A DNA stretch of 64,000 nt, taken from Edaphobacter sp. Lineage in GTDB: Bacteria > Acidobacteriota > Terriglobia > Terriglobales > Acidobacteriaceae. Shown here piece after piece: positions 8,497 through 15,584 of the stretch. The DNA is taken from contig NZ_JAPWKF010000004.1 of assembly GCF_028283685.1 (NCBI RefSeq), forward strand, positions 310,001 to 374,000, read 5' to 3'. A program made the position numbers and the translations under genes. The notes under the pieces are model-generated. The model worked only from the letters and a program-made list of their open reading frames with translations. It searched no databases and was not told the DNA's origin. Numbering within the stretch: the first letter of the stretch is position 1; each line of letters starts with the position of its first letter.

Positions 8497-9684
8497 TTAT
8501 CGTACACCAGCAAGCTGGCTGGCGATTAGATTCCGTGCCGTGGCCCGGGCAGCAAGATCTGCATCCAGAACCTCGTTGATAGACGAGGGATGACCAGCGG
8601 GCGTTTCGCTCAGCACTTGCTCTATTGTACGGGGGATGCCGAGGAAGGGGATGCGACCTTCGAGGAAGGCGGCGACGGCGATCTCATCTGCCGCATTGAG
8701 GGCGATGCAGGCGTTTCCGCCGGTGGCCGCAGCCTCGTAGGCGAGGCGGAGGCAGGGGAAGCGGTTGAGGTCGGGCGCGGAGAAGTCCAGCTGGCTCAGC
8801 GTGGCGAGGTCGAATTTAAGACCTGGGGCCGGGGTGGCGTCGACCCGCTCGGGGTAGGCCAGAGCGTAGAGGATGGGCAGTCGCATGTCGGTGACAGAGA
8901 TCTGCGCGAGGATGCTGCCATCGATGAACTCCACCATGGAGTGAACGGTGGACTGCGGATGGATGGTGACGCGAACCTGGCTGGGCGGGAGCGAGAAGAG
9001 GCGGCAGGCCTCGATGACCTCGAAGCCCTTGTTCATCATGGTGGCCGAGTCGATGGTGATGCGCTGGCCCATGACCCAGGTGGGGTGCTTGAGAGCCTGG
9101 GCGGGAGTGATGTGCTCGAAGTCGGCCAGCGGGGTGTTGCGGAAGGGGCCTCCGGAGGCGGTCAGCCAGACCTGCTGCACCTCGCGGGCCTGGCCGCCGC
9201 GCATGCACTGGTGGACGGCGTTGTGCTCGGAGTCGATGGGCAGCAGGGCGACATTGTTCTGCTGTGCTGCGGCGATGATGAGCTCGCCTGCGGCGACGAG
9301 GCACTCCTTGTTGGCGAGGCCGATGGTCTTGCCGGCCTGAACGGCGGCGTAGGTCGCTTCGAGTCCGGCGACGCCGACGATGGCGGAGACGACGAAATCA
9401 ACCTCGGGCAGGGTCGCAACGTGGACGGTACCCGCAGTGCCGTAGACGACCTCGATGCCGGTGATGCCCTCGGTCTTCAGACGCTGCTCGAGCTGAGCGG
9501 CAAGCTGCTCGGTGGCGATGGAGATGACTTGCGGACGCCAGCGCTGGCACTGCGCGAAGGCGACATCAACGTTCTGTCCGGCGGCAAGAGCGATGGGTTG
9601 GTAGCGGTCGGGGAAGGATTCGCAGATGGAGAGCGTCGAGGTGCCGATGGAGCCGGTCGAACCGAGTATGGCGAGCTTTTTCAC
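8497..9684 (-). CDS. dxr: 1-deoxy-D-xylulose 5-phosphate reductoisomerase
   Basis: Dxr converts DXP to 2-C-methyl-D-erythritol 4-phosphate with NADPH, the committed step of the MEP isoprenoid pathway. The 395-residue protein has the N-terminal nucleotide-binding loop GSTGSIGTS (residues 8-16), the metal/substrate region NKECLVAAGE, the flexible-loop region ASGGPFRNT and the C-terminal MNKGFEVIEA segment, all typical. The start is a GTG at 9684. It sits 28 bases after cdsA and 39 before rseP, so the three are probably co-transcribed. Its products feed the undecaprenyl diphosphate synthase encoded just upstream at 11.8-12.7 kb. Confidence 0.97.
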   Translation of the reverse strand: MKKLAILGSTGSIGTSTLSICESFPDRYQPIALAAGQNVDVAFAQCQRWRPQVISIATEQLAAQLEQRLKTEGITGIEVVYGTAGTVHVATLPEVDFVVSAIVGVAGLEATYAAVQAGKTIGLANKECLVAAGELIIAAAQQNNVALLPIDSEHNAVHQCMRGGQAREVQQVWLTASGGPFRNTPLADFEHITPAQALKHPTWVMGQRITIDSATMMNKGFEVIEACRLFSLPPSQVRVTIHPQSTVHSMVEFIDGSILAQISVTDMRLPILYALAYPERVDATPAPGLKFDLATLSQLDFSAPDLNRFPCLRLAYEAAATGGNACIALNAADEIAVAAFLEGRIPFLGIPRTIEQVLSETPAGHPSSINEVLDADLAARATARNLIASQLAGVR

Positions 9685-9712
9685 GAAATCTATTTTCTCA
9701 GACTTGAAGCGG

Positions 9713-10576
9713 CTAGAAGCGGCCGAGGCCGAGGTAGTCCTTGATGACGAGGGTGAACCAGAGGACGGGGGCGGCGAGCAGCAGGGCGTCGATGCGATCG
9801 AGGATACCGCCGTGGCCGGGCAGCATGGTGCCGGAGTCCTTGACGCCGGCGCCGCGCTTGACGGCGGACTCGAGCAGGTCGCCGAGCTGAGCCGCGACGT
9901 TGAGAATGGCGGCCAGAACGAGCGTCTGCCATACGGGTTCGGTGATGTGCAGGATCAGGTTGCCGCGCGCGGTGAGGACGTCGCCGACCCAGATGACGAT
10001 GCCAGCAGCGGCCATGCTACCGAGGATGGAGGCGATGCTGCCCTCCCAGGTCTTGCCGGGACTGAGGCGCGGAGCGAGCTTGTGCTTGCCGATGGCCTTG
10101 CCGACGTAGAGCGCGGCGATGTCGCCGCACCAGACGCAGACCATCAGGAAGAGCACGAGCGCAGGGCCGTCCTCCTTCTTCCAGAGCAGGGGAACCAGCG
10201 AGAGGGGGTAGGCGATCCAGATGAGGCCGAAGAGGCCTTGCGCGGTGTCCGGGAGAACTTGAAGCAGGGGCGCGCGGAAGCCATTCCAGGCAAAGAGGAT
10301 CAGTGTCAGCCCGCTGAGGACGGGGAGCTGGGCGTCGACCGGGAAGTTGGGCAGGGTGACGACGAAGGCGATCGCGGAGGCGATGGCCATCCACCAGACC
10401 GGAATGCGGAGGTGGGCGCCGTGGGCCTCGGCACCGACGGCGGCGAGCTTCAGATATTCGTAGGCGGCCAGCTCGGCCACAATAGCGGCGGCGAGCGTGA
10501 TCATCCATAACTGTCCAAAGAAGATAAGGCCGAAGACGGCAGCAATGAGAACGATGGCGGTGAGGATTCGCTTCAT
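9713..10576 (-). CDS. cdsA: Phosphatidate cytidylyltransferase
   Basis: CdsA makes CDP-diacylglycerol from phosphatidic acid and CTP for phospholipid synthesis. The 287-residue polytopic membrane protein carries LSPGKTWEGS and the C-terminal signature around LGDLLESAVKRGAGVKD and GHGGILDRID. The ATG at 10576 is the first start of the conserved helix MKRILTAIVLI. The gene is divergent from padR, and the 102-base gap holds a strong candidate PadR operator, so cdsA and the downstream dxr and rseP might come under PadR control. That link is inference. Confidence 0.95.
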   Translation of the reverse strand: MKRILTAIVLIAAVFGLIFFGQLWMITLAAAIVAELAAYEYLKLAAVGAEAHGAHLRIPVWWMAIASAIAFVVTLPNFPVDAQLPVLSGLTLILFAWNGFRAPLLQVLPDTAQGLFGLIWIAYPLSLVPLLWKKEDGPALVLFLMVCVWCGDIAALYVGKAIGKHKLAPRLSPGKTWEGSIASILGSMAAAGIVIWVGDVLTARGNLILHITEPVWQTLVLAAILNVAAQLGDLLESAVKRGAGVKDSGTMLPGHGGILDRIDALLLAAPVLWFTLVIKDYLGLGRF

Positions 10577-10621
10577 GGAGATCCAGACAAGTATATCCAG
10601 TTGAGGGGAGGGACGATTTAG

Positions 10622-10655
10622 TATCTTGACAGTTCAAGATATATCTTGATATTGT
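10622..10655 (+). promoter_or_regulatory. padR promoter overlapped by a triple half-site operator
   Basis: Three copies of TATCTTGA occur in alternating orientation: 10622-10629, inverted at 10634-10641, and again at 10642-10649. Together they form a perfect 8+4+8 inverted repeat and a perfect 16-base palindrome that share an arm. A -35 element TTGACA (10626-10631) lies inside the first repeat, and TATTGT (10650-10655) follows with an 18-base spacer. This fits autorepression by the PadR-type protein encoded 24 bases downstream, and it could also affect the divergent cdsA gene. Confidence 0.7.
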
Positions 10656-10678
10656 TTTCCTCAATGGAGGAAGTAAAT

Positions 10679-11306
10679 ATGAGAAACAAACATTTCAATG
10701 GCTTTCGCGGAGGATGCGATCCACGTGAAGCTGAACTGATGGATTTTGGCCGAATGGCCGGTGCCCGTGAGCGGCTGATGGCTCGTTTTGAGGATTTTGG
10801 CCGGGGACGTCATGGTGGACGCGGCGGACGCGGATTTGGCGCAGGCCCGTGGGGCGGACGCATGTTCGGCGGTCAGGATCTGCGCTACGTGATTCTGCAG
10901 CTGATCTCGGAGAAGCCGAGCCACGGCTACGAGATCATCAAGTCGATCCAGGAGCGGATGGGTGGCAACTATGCTCCCGAGCCCGGGGATCGTCTACCCG
11001 ATGCTGACCATGCTGGAGGAGATGGGATACGCGAGCGTGGCCCAGGAGGGGACGAGGAAGCTGTACTCGATCACAGAGGATGGCGCAAAGGCTCTGGCTG
11101 AGAATAAGGCTGTTGTCGATGCGATCTTCGCCCGGATGCAGCAGTCGCGTACGGAGTTTGCCAGTCAGAGGCCGCAGCAGATCGAGCGTGCCGTGGAGAA
11201 CCTTCGCATGGCATTACGTATGAAGATGGGATCGCTGACGACGGAGCAGATTCACGCCGTGACGGACATCATCGACGCCGCAGCCAAGCAGATCGAGAGG
11301 ATCTAG
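10679..11306 (+). pseudogene. PadR family transcriptional regulator, single-base frameshift
   Basis: PadR proteins are winged-helix repressors. The ATG at 10679 follows GGAGG. The N-terminal 70 residues are rich in Gly and Arg (GRGRHGGRGGRGFGAGPWGG), a known style in this family. The winged helix begins with DLRYVILQLISEKPSHGYEI. After GGNYAP the frame is lost; the rest (SPGIVYPMLTMLEEMGYASV to the end) reads in the +1 frame. Removing one C from CCC at 10976-10978 restores a continuous 208-residue protein through the conserved SPGxVYPxL segment. The C-terminal part is helical, as expected for dimerisation. The stop abuts the DUF3861 start, so the two form one transcript. Whether the break is real or a base-calling error is open. 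Confidence 0.85.
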
Positions 11307-11627
11307 ATGAACTCCTATCGTTATCGCGTGACTGTACAGAAGATCGCCGATGCCAAGGGAGAGCCGGTGAAGGGCGAGAGCATGAGCTTCGAGGCCGTCA
11401 ACCATGACGACATCCTGGCAATTGCCGAGCGGGCGACGTCGAGGATGACGTTCGACGCAGACCTGGCCCGTCAGATGGCGATTGGTCTGAAGCTCTTCGC
11501 CGAGGTGGCGCTGATCCGCAAGGATGATCCGATGTTCGCGAACATTCGTCCGGCGATCCGTGACTTCATCATGCAGCTGAAGCAGACTCCGGAGAAAGAA
11601 AAGGCTGGAGTGGGTGGATTACTGTGA
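11307..11627 (+). CDS. DUF3861 domain protein
   Basis: This 106-residue soluble protein matches the DUF3861 pattern as I recall it: YRYRVTVQKIADAKGEPV near the N-terminus, NHDDILAIAER in the middle, and GLKLFAEVALIRKDDPMF followed by IRDFIMQLK. The function of the family is unknown. The ATG starts directly after the padR stop (TAGATG), so it is translated from the same message and is likely regulated by PadR. A candidate terminator follows about 70 bases downstream. Confidence 0.75.
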   Translation: MNSYRYRVTVQKIADAKGEPVKGESMSFEAVNHDDILAIAERATSRMTFDADLARQMAIGLKLFAEVALIRKDDPMFANIRPAIRDFIMQLKQTPEKEKAGVGGLL

Positions 11628-11698
11628 AGCGCAGGAGCCAGGAGGTTTCTCGCCTGGGCTTCGCCGGCAAGGATGAATTTATGGATGCCAACGACTAG

Positions 11699-11743
11699 AG
11701 CCGTGGATCCTGGGATCGCATCCTGGGGATGCACGGCTTCTTT
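11699..11743 (+). terminator. Probable terminator of the padR-DUF3861 unit
   Basis: AGCCGTG at 11699-11705 pairs with CACGGCT at 11732-11738, and the interval holds a further GATCC/GGATC pairing. TCTTTACTT follows. It is placed between the convergent DUF3861 and uppS genes. Confidence 0.55.
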
Positions 11744-11761
11744 ACTTGAAGGAATGTGATT

Positions 11762-12679
11762 CTAGCGGCGGGTGAGCTCGCGCGGGGGAGCCAGCTCGTT
11801 GGCGATCTCGCTTTCGAGCTCGGCGACGGGCTGCAGCGAGTCGATCTTCTCGTCAGAGTTATCGTTGAGGCCGCCGAAACGGCGGTCTCGGCGCTGGTAA
11901 TCGGCGAGGGCTTCGAGCAGGTGAATGCCGCGGAAGTCAGGCCAGAGCCGGTCGGTGATGAAGATCTCCGAGTAGGCGATCTGCCAGAGAAGAAAGTTGG
12001 AGATGCGCTGCTCGCCCGAGGTGCGGATGATGAGATCCGGATCGGGCATGTCGGCGGTATAGAGCGCCTTGGAGATGGTCGACTCGCCGAGCGAGTCGAG
12101 GGCGCCGGCACCGAGCAGATCTTCGACCGAGCAGCCGCGGTCGTGAGCCTCGGTGGTGAGATCGGTGAGGATGCGGCGGACGGCATCGACGATCTCGGTC
12201 CGCGCGCCGTAGTTGAGTGCGAGGGTGAGAGTGGTGCCGGTGTTCTTCGCCGTCGACTCCATCGCCCACTGCATCGTGTCCTGAACCTCCTGTGGGAGGT
12301 CGTAGGTGCGGCCGATGTAGTGCGTGCGGACGTTGTTATCGTTCATCCGCTTGACGTTGCCGATGAGGTAGTTCTTCAGCAGCTTCATCAGGAAGCTGAC
12401 CTCGGTCTTGGGGCGGCGAAGATTGTTTTCGAGCGAAAAGGCGTAGAGGGTGAGGAAGGGGAGATTGATGCGCGATGCCGTTTCGACGACGTACTGCACG
12501 CTTTCGGCTCCCTGCTGATGGCCAAGGAAGCGCTTCAGGGCACGTTTACCGGCCCAGCGGCCGTTGCCGTCCATGATGATGGCAATATGTTCGGGAATGC
12601 GCGACGGATCCAGCTGCCGGTAAACGGCCTGTTCTTCATGGGTTAGCTCGTGAACGCGGCTGGGGGTCTGTAACGGCAA
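11762..12679 (-). CDS. uppS: Isoprenyl transferase (di-trans,poly-cis-undecaprenyl diphosphate synthase)
   Basis: UppS condenses isopentenyl diphosphate onto farnesyl diphosphate to make the C55 lipid carrier used in peptidoglycan and O-antigen synthesis. The catalytic motif MDGNGRWA (with the essential Asp) lies near the N-terminus, FSLENNLRRP and the C-terminal DLIIRTSGEQRISNFLLWQ motifs are intact, and the length is about 305 residues. I prefer the TTG at 12679 because GAGAGG precedes it, whereas the TTG at 12694 has no ribosome-binding site. Between it and its usual neighbour cdsA lies the opposite-strand padR-DUF3861 cassette, so it needs its own promoter. Confidence 0.95.
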   Translation of the reverse strand: MPLQTPSRVHELTHEEQAVYRQLDPSRIPEHIAIIMDGNGRWAGKRALKRFLGHQQGAESVQYVVETASRINLPFLTLYAFSLENNLRRPKTEVSFLMKLLKNYLIGNVKRMNDNNVRTHYIGRTYDLPQEVQDTMQWAMESTAKNTGTTLTLALNYGARTEIVDAVRRILTDLTTEAHDRGCSVEDLLGAGALDSLGESTISKALYTADMPDPDLIIRTSGEQRISNFLLWQIAYSEIFITDRLWPDFRGIHLLEALADYQRRDRRFGGLNDNSDEKIDSLQPVAELESEIANELAPPRELTRR

Positions 12680-12768
12680 AACTCTACCTCTCAAAGCAAG
12701 ACGCTAGCACACCGGGAGGGGCTTCGCAACGAAGAGGCAGCTGTGGGGAAAGCATTCCTGTGCGGAGA

Positions 12769-12807
12769 GTGCCGCACCTTGTGCGCTGAATGGCCAAGGT
12801 ACGGCAC
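12769..12807 (-). terminator. Strong hairpin downstream of the XRE regulator gene
   Basis: GTGCCGCACCTTG at 12769-12781 and CAAGGTACGGCAC at 12795-12807 form a 13-base stem with one imperfect position. On the minus strand that position is a U-G pair, so the stem is complete in a minus-strand RNA. No long T run follows, so it may be an attenuating or stabilising 3' hairpin rather than a classic terminator. Confidence 0.45.
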
Positions 12808-12837
12808 CAAAGGAGGTTACAACGTTACAGTGTCTTC

Positions 12838-13371
12838 CTAAGCCGAGCGGCGGCGGCCGGCGGCCAGCTCGCGCACGTGATTCAGGAAGATGGAACGCTG
12901 CAGGCTGTCGAGTTCCGAGACGTAGGCTGCAATCTCGGCGAGGAAGGGATCGTTCATCAGAACGGCCGTCTCGTCACGATGGCGAGTGTTGGGGTCGCGG
13001 AGCAGGGTGGAGATGTCCACCTGTAGCGCCTTGGCCAGTCGGTCCAGGGACGAGAGGGTCGGCATCGCCTTACCATTCTCGATCTTGGAGATATAGGTCC
13101 GGGGCACGTTCATGCGCGCGGCGAGCTGACGCTGCGACAGGTTGCGGACGTGGCGCAGATCGCGCACAGCACTCGCAACCTGCAGGCCGTCTGACGAAGG
13201 CGCTGCCTGAGGAACAATAGCCAGTGGGGCCACAACCGGCTCGGGTTCTTCAACCTCGAGCGATTTGTGGCAGCGGCGGCACAGCGAATTTACTGTGCGG
13301 AACTGAACCAGGCTGCAGTGGTCGCAGCGCAGAACCTCACGCTGCTCGACGGGTGCCATCATGGTTGCCAT
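12838..13371 (-). CDS. XRE-family regulator with an N-terminal zinc ribbon
   Basis: This 177-residue protein combines two modules. Residues 16-34 contain CDHC and CRRC, a four-cysteine zinc-ribbon-like finger. Residues about 68-123 form a Cro/CI helix-turn-helix (RNLSQRQLAARMNVPRTYIS, then KIENGKAMPTLSSLDRLAKAL). A Pro/Ala-rich linker joins them, and a helical C-terminal segment follows. The ATG at 13371 is preferred over a GTG at 13416, since the cysteine module starts soon after it. It is monocistronic. The regulated genes are unknown. Confidence 0.8.
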   Translation of the reverse strand: MATMMAPVEQREVLRCDHCSLVQFRTVNSLCRRCHKSLEVEEPEPVVAPLAIVPQAAPSSDGLQVASAVRDLRHVRNLSQRQLAARMNVPRTYISKIENGKAMPTLSSLDRLAKALQVDISTLLRDPNTRHRDETAVLMNDPFLAEIAAYVSELDSLQRSIFLNHVRELAAGRRRSA

Positions 13372-13599
13372 AGGTTGTCTTTTCGCGGGCGGGCCCAGAG
13401 CAAGGAACCGCAGCACACGTCCGATAACGGACTAATGTGATGTGCCTAGAGTGACACTGGGTTACCAGATAGTCAAGAGAATCCCGTTGAATATTGGCAC
13501 AAAAACCGGTAAAAGCCGGAAAGGAATCAGACTAGTAACTTGGAGAGAGGCGCTTTCTAGGTCATAGCGCCTAGGAAGCCGGTAAATGGGGGAGAGCGA

Positions 13600-14211
13600 A
13601 TGGCATCAGGATTTAGCCGAGATGCGGCAATGGCGTTGCTGGAAGAGTGGACGAAGGGCGAGTCGCTGCGCAAGCACGGGCTGGCGGTTTCAGTGTGTAC
13701 GGAGAGCTATGGAAGGCGCGAGGCAGAGAAGCTGGGACTGGCGGGCGCAGAGGCAGATGCGTTTGCGGAGCAGTATGCATCTGCCGGGCTGCTGCACGAC
13801 ATGGACTATGAGCGGCATCCATCGCTGGAAGAGCACCCGTTTGTCGGCGTGAAGCACCTGCGCGAGCTGGGCTGGCCGGAGCCTGTGCTGAATGCAATTC
13901 TTGCGCACGCGGATTATTCGGGCGTGGCGCGAGAGTCGCACCTGGAGCGTGCCCTGTTTGCGTGCGATGAGCTGGCGGGATTTCTGACGGCGTGCGCGCT
14001 GGTGAAGCCTACGAAGTCGATCATGGATGTTGAAGTCGCGGGCGTGAAGAAGAAGATGAAGGACAAGGCGTTTGCGCGTGCGGTGAAGCGTGAGGATATG
14101 ACGCTGGGGGCGGAGTTGTTGGGGATTCCGCTGGAGGAGCATGTGGGGAATTGTCTGAAGGCGATGCAGGAGCGGGCGGGGGAGTTGGGGCTGGTCGGAA
14201 TTAGCAGCTAG
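13600..14211 (+). CDS. HD-domain (HDIG-type) predicted hydrolase
   Basis: The 203-residue protein has the HD phosphohydrolase pattern: His26 (LRKHGLAV), His66-Asp67 in GLLHDMDYERHP, and His103 in ILAHADYSG, giving the usual metal ligands. Such proteins hydrolyse nucleotides or phosphomonoesters; the substrate here is unknown. The ATG at 13600 follows GGGGGAGAG. The 3' end overlaps the convergent nicotinamidase gene by 11 bases. Confidence 0.8.
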   Translation: MASGFSRDAAMALLEEWTKGESLRKHGLAVSVCTESYGRREAEKLGLAGAEADAFAEQYASAGLLHDMDYERHPSLEEHPFVGVKHLRELGWPEPVLNAILAHADYSGVARESHLERALFACDELAGFLTACALVKPTKSIMDVEVAGVKKKMKDKAFARAVKREDMTLGAELLGIPLEEHVGNCLKAMQERAGELGLVGISS

Positions 14212-14851
14212 ATTCAATGCGCTCTGAAACTATCTTCGAGATGCCGGCAGTCGCAAGAGCTGTCGTTGTCTCCTCGATAGATCCTGGCAGATCCACTCCG
14301 CGCGTGGCATCTTCGATGACGATGCACTCGAAGCCTGCGGCGGTGCCATCGATGGCGGAGAAGCGGACGCAGAAGTCGTAGGCTAGGCCGCAGAGGAAGA
14401 GGCGCTGGAGGCCGCGTTCGCGCAGGTAGCTGGCGAGGCCGGTGGGTGTGGTGTGGTCGTCTTCGAGAAAGGCGGAGTAGCTGTCGATCTCGCGGCGGAA
14501 GCCTTTGCGCAGGATGAGTTCGGCGTGCGGGATCGAGAGGCCGGGGTGTAGGTCGGCTCCGGGTGTGCCTTGGACGCAGTGATCGGGCCAGAGGGTCTGG
14601 GTGCCGTAGGCGACCTCTGTGGTCTCGAAAGGGCGCTTGCCGGGGTGGGATGAGGCGAAGGAGATGTGACCGGCGGGGTGCCAGTCCTGGGTGAGGATGA
14701 CGTGCTCGAAGCGCTGCGCGAGGCGGTTGATGATGGGGACGATGGCGTCTCCGCCGGTGACGGCTAGAGCTCCGCCAACTCCATCGACGGGTGGGCAGAA
14801 GTCGTTCTGGACGTCGATGACGAGGAGGGCGTCGGTGGATTGGATCTTCAT
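14201..14851 (-). CDS. pncA: Nicotinamidase/pyrazinamidase
   Basis: PncA deamidates nicotinamide to nicotinate in NAD salvage. The 216-residue protein has the Asp-Lys-Cys catalytic triad at Asp13 (VIDVQNDF), Lys116 (LRKGF) and Cys161 (GLAYDFCV), and probable metal ligands Asp56 and His58 (QDWHPAGH) and His91 (WPDHCVQGT). The ATG at 14851 is chosen because the family starts here; an upstream in-frame start at 14893 adds 14 non-conserved residues. It is convergent with the HD gene, overlapping it by 11 bases. Confidence 0.95.
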   Translation of the reverse strand: MKIQSTDALLVIDVQNDFCPPVDGVGGALAVTGGDAIVPIINRLAQRFEHVILTQDWHPAGHISFASSHPGKRPFETTEVAYGTQTLWPDHCVQGTPGADLHPGLSIPHAELILRKGFRREIDSYSAFLEDDHTTPTGLASYLRERGLQRLFLCGLAYDFCVRFSAIDGTAAGFECIVIEDATRGVDLPGSIEETTTALATAGISKIVSERIESSC

Positions 14852-14905
14852 CAAACACAGTTTGGCATACGGCATCGTGGCCAGCAGGTGCATATGGGGC
14901 GGCGA

Positions 14906-15475
14906 TCAGCGCGGAGCGGTGTGTGGGGGCTGGTTGCTGCCGCCTGAGGTGTTCTGGATGGTGCTGATCTTGATGTCGGTCTGTTTGCAGCCTTTGTCTT
15001 TGCAGATGCCTGTGATCCAGACTTCGCCGTCGCCAAACATGGCTCCGCGATAGCTGACGAAGAGGTCATCGTACTTCTGCTTCGCGATGATATCGGCGAT
15101 GTGCGGCGTGATGATGTTGTTGTATTGCGCGATGAAGACCTCTGGAGTCCGAATATGGATGACATTTTTTGTATTCGGATTGATGTCGATGGGATACCTG
15201 ATGAGTGGGGCTATGGCCGATGGGTCATGTTTCTGTGCGGCCTGTTGCAGGGAGGTCATGAGCTCGTGAAACTTTACCGGGTCGCCGACGTTGTCGGCGA
15301 TGGATTGGTCGGTGGCCGGGGATGCGGCTGCGGTTTCAGGTGCAGGAGCCGCAGGAGTGGGTGCGGCAGCGACCGGTGTCTCCTGCGGCTTTGGAGCAGC
15401 TGGAGATTTGGAGCAGCCTGCAAAGGGGAATGCAGTGATCAGAGCCAGGGCGGTTAGAGCTGTCTTGTTCCTCAT
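14906..15475 (-). CDS. Lipoprotein of unknown function
   Basis: The 189-residue product begins with a lipoprotein signal peptide ending in FAGC, with the lipidated Cys at position 21. A Pro/Ala-rich linker (about 22-58) is followed by a globular domain of about 110 residues with motifs such as IRYPIDIN and VSYRGAMFGDGEVWI. The pattern resembles small secreted SnoaL/NTF2-like proteins, but I cannot assign a family. It is probably anchored in the outer or inner membrane and faces the periplasm. Confidence 0.75.
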   Translation of the reverse strand: MRNKTALTALALITAFPFAGCSKSPAAPKPQETPVAAAPTPAAPAPETAAASPATDQSIADNVGDPVKFHELMTSLQQAAQKHDPSAIAPLIRYPIDINPNTKNVIHIRTPEVFIAQYNNIITPHIADIIAKQKYDDLFVSYRGAMFGDGEVWITGICKDKGCKQTDIKISTIQNTSGGSNQPPHTAPR

Positions 15476-15584
15476 TCTTCTCCTTTGAGACAGCGTACAC
15501 GTGGCGATGTGTCGGCGTGAAAACTGACGGACGCGCTGATGATGGCTAAGATGTTATGCTGGCGAGTCTTTCGTGGATGGTGTC

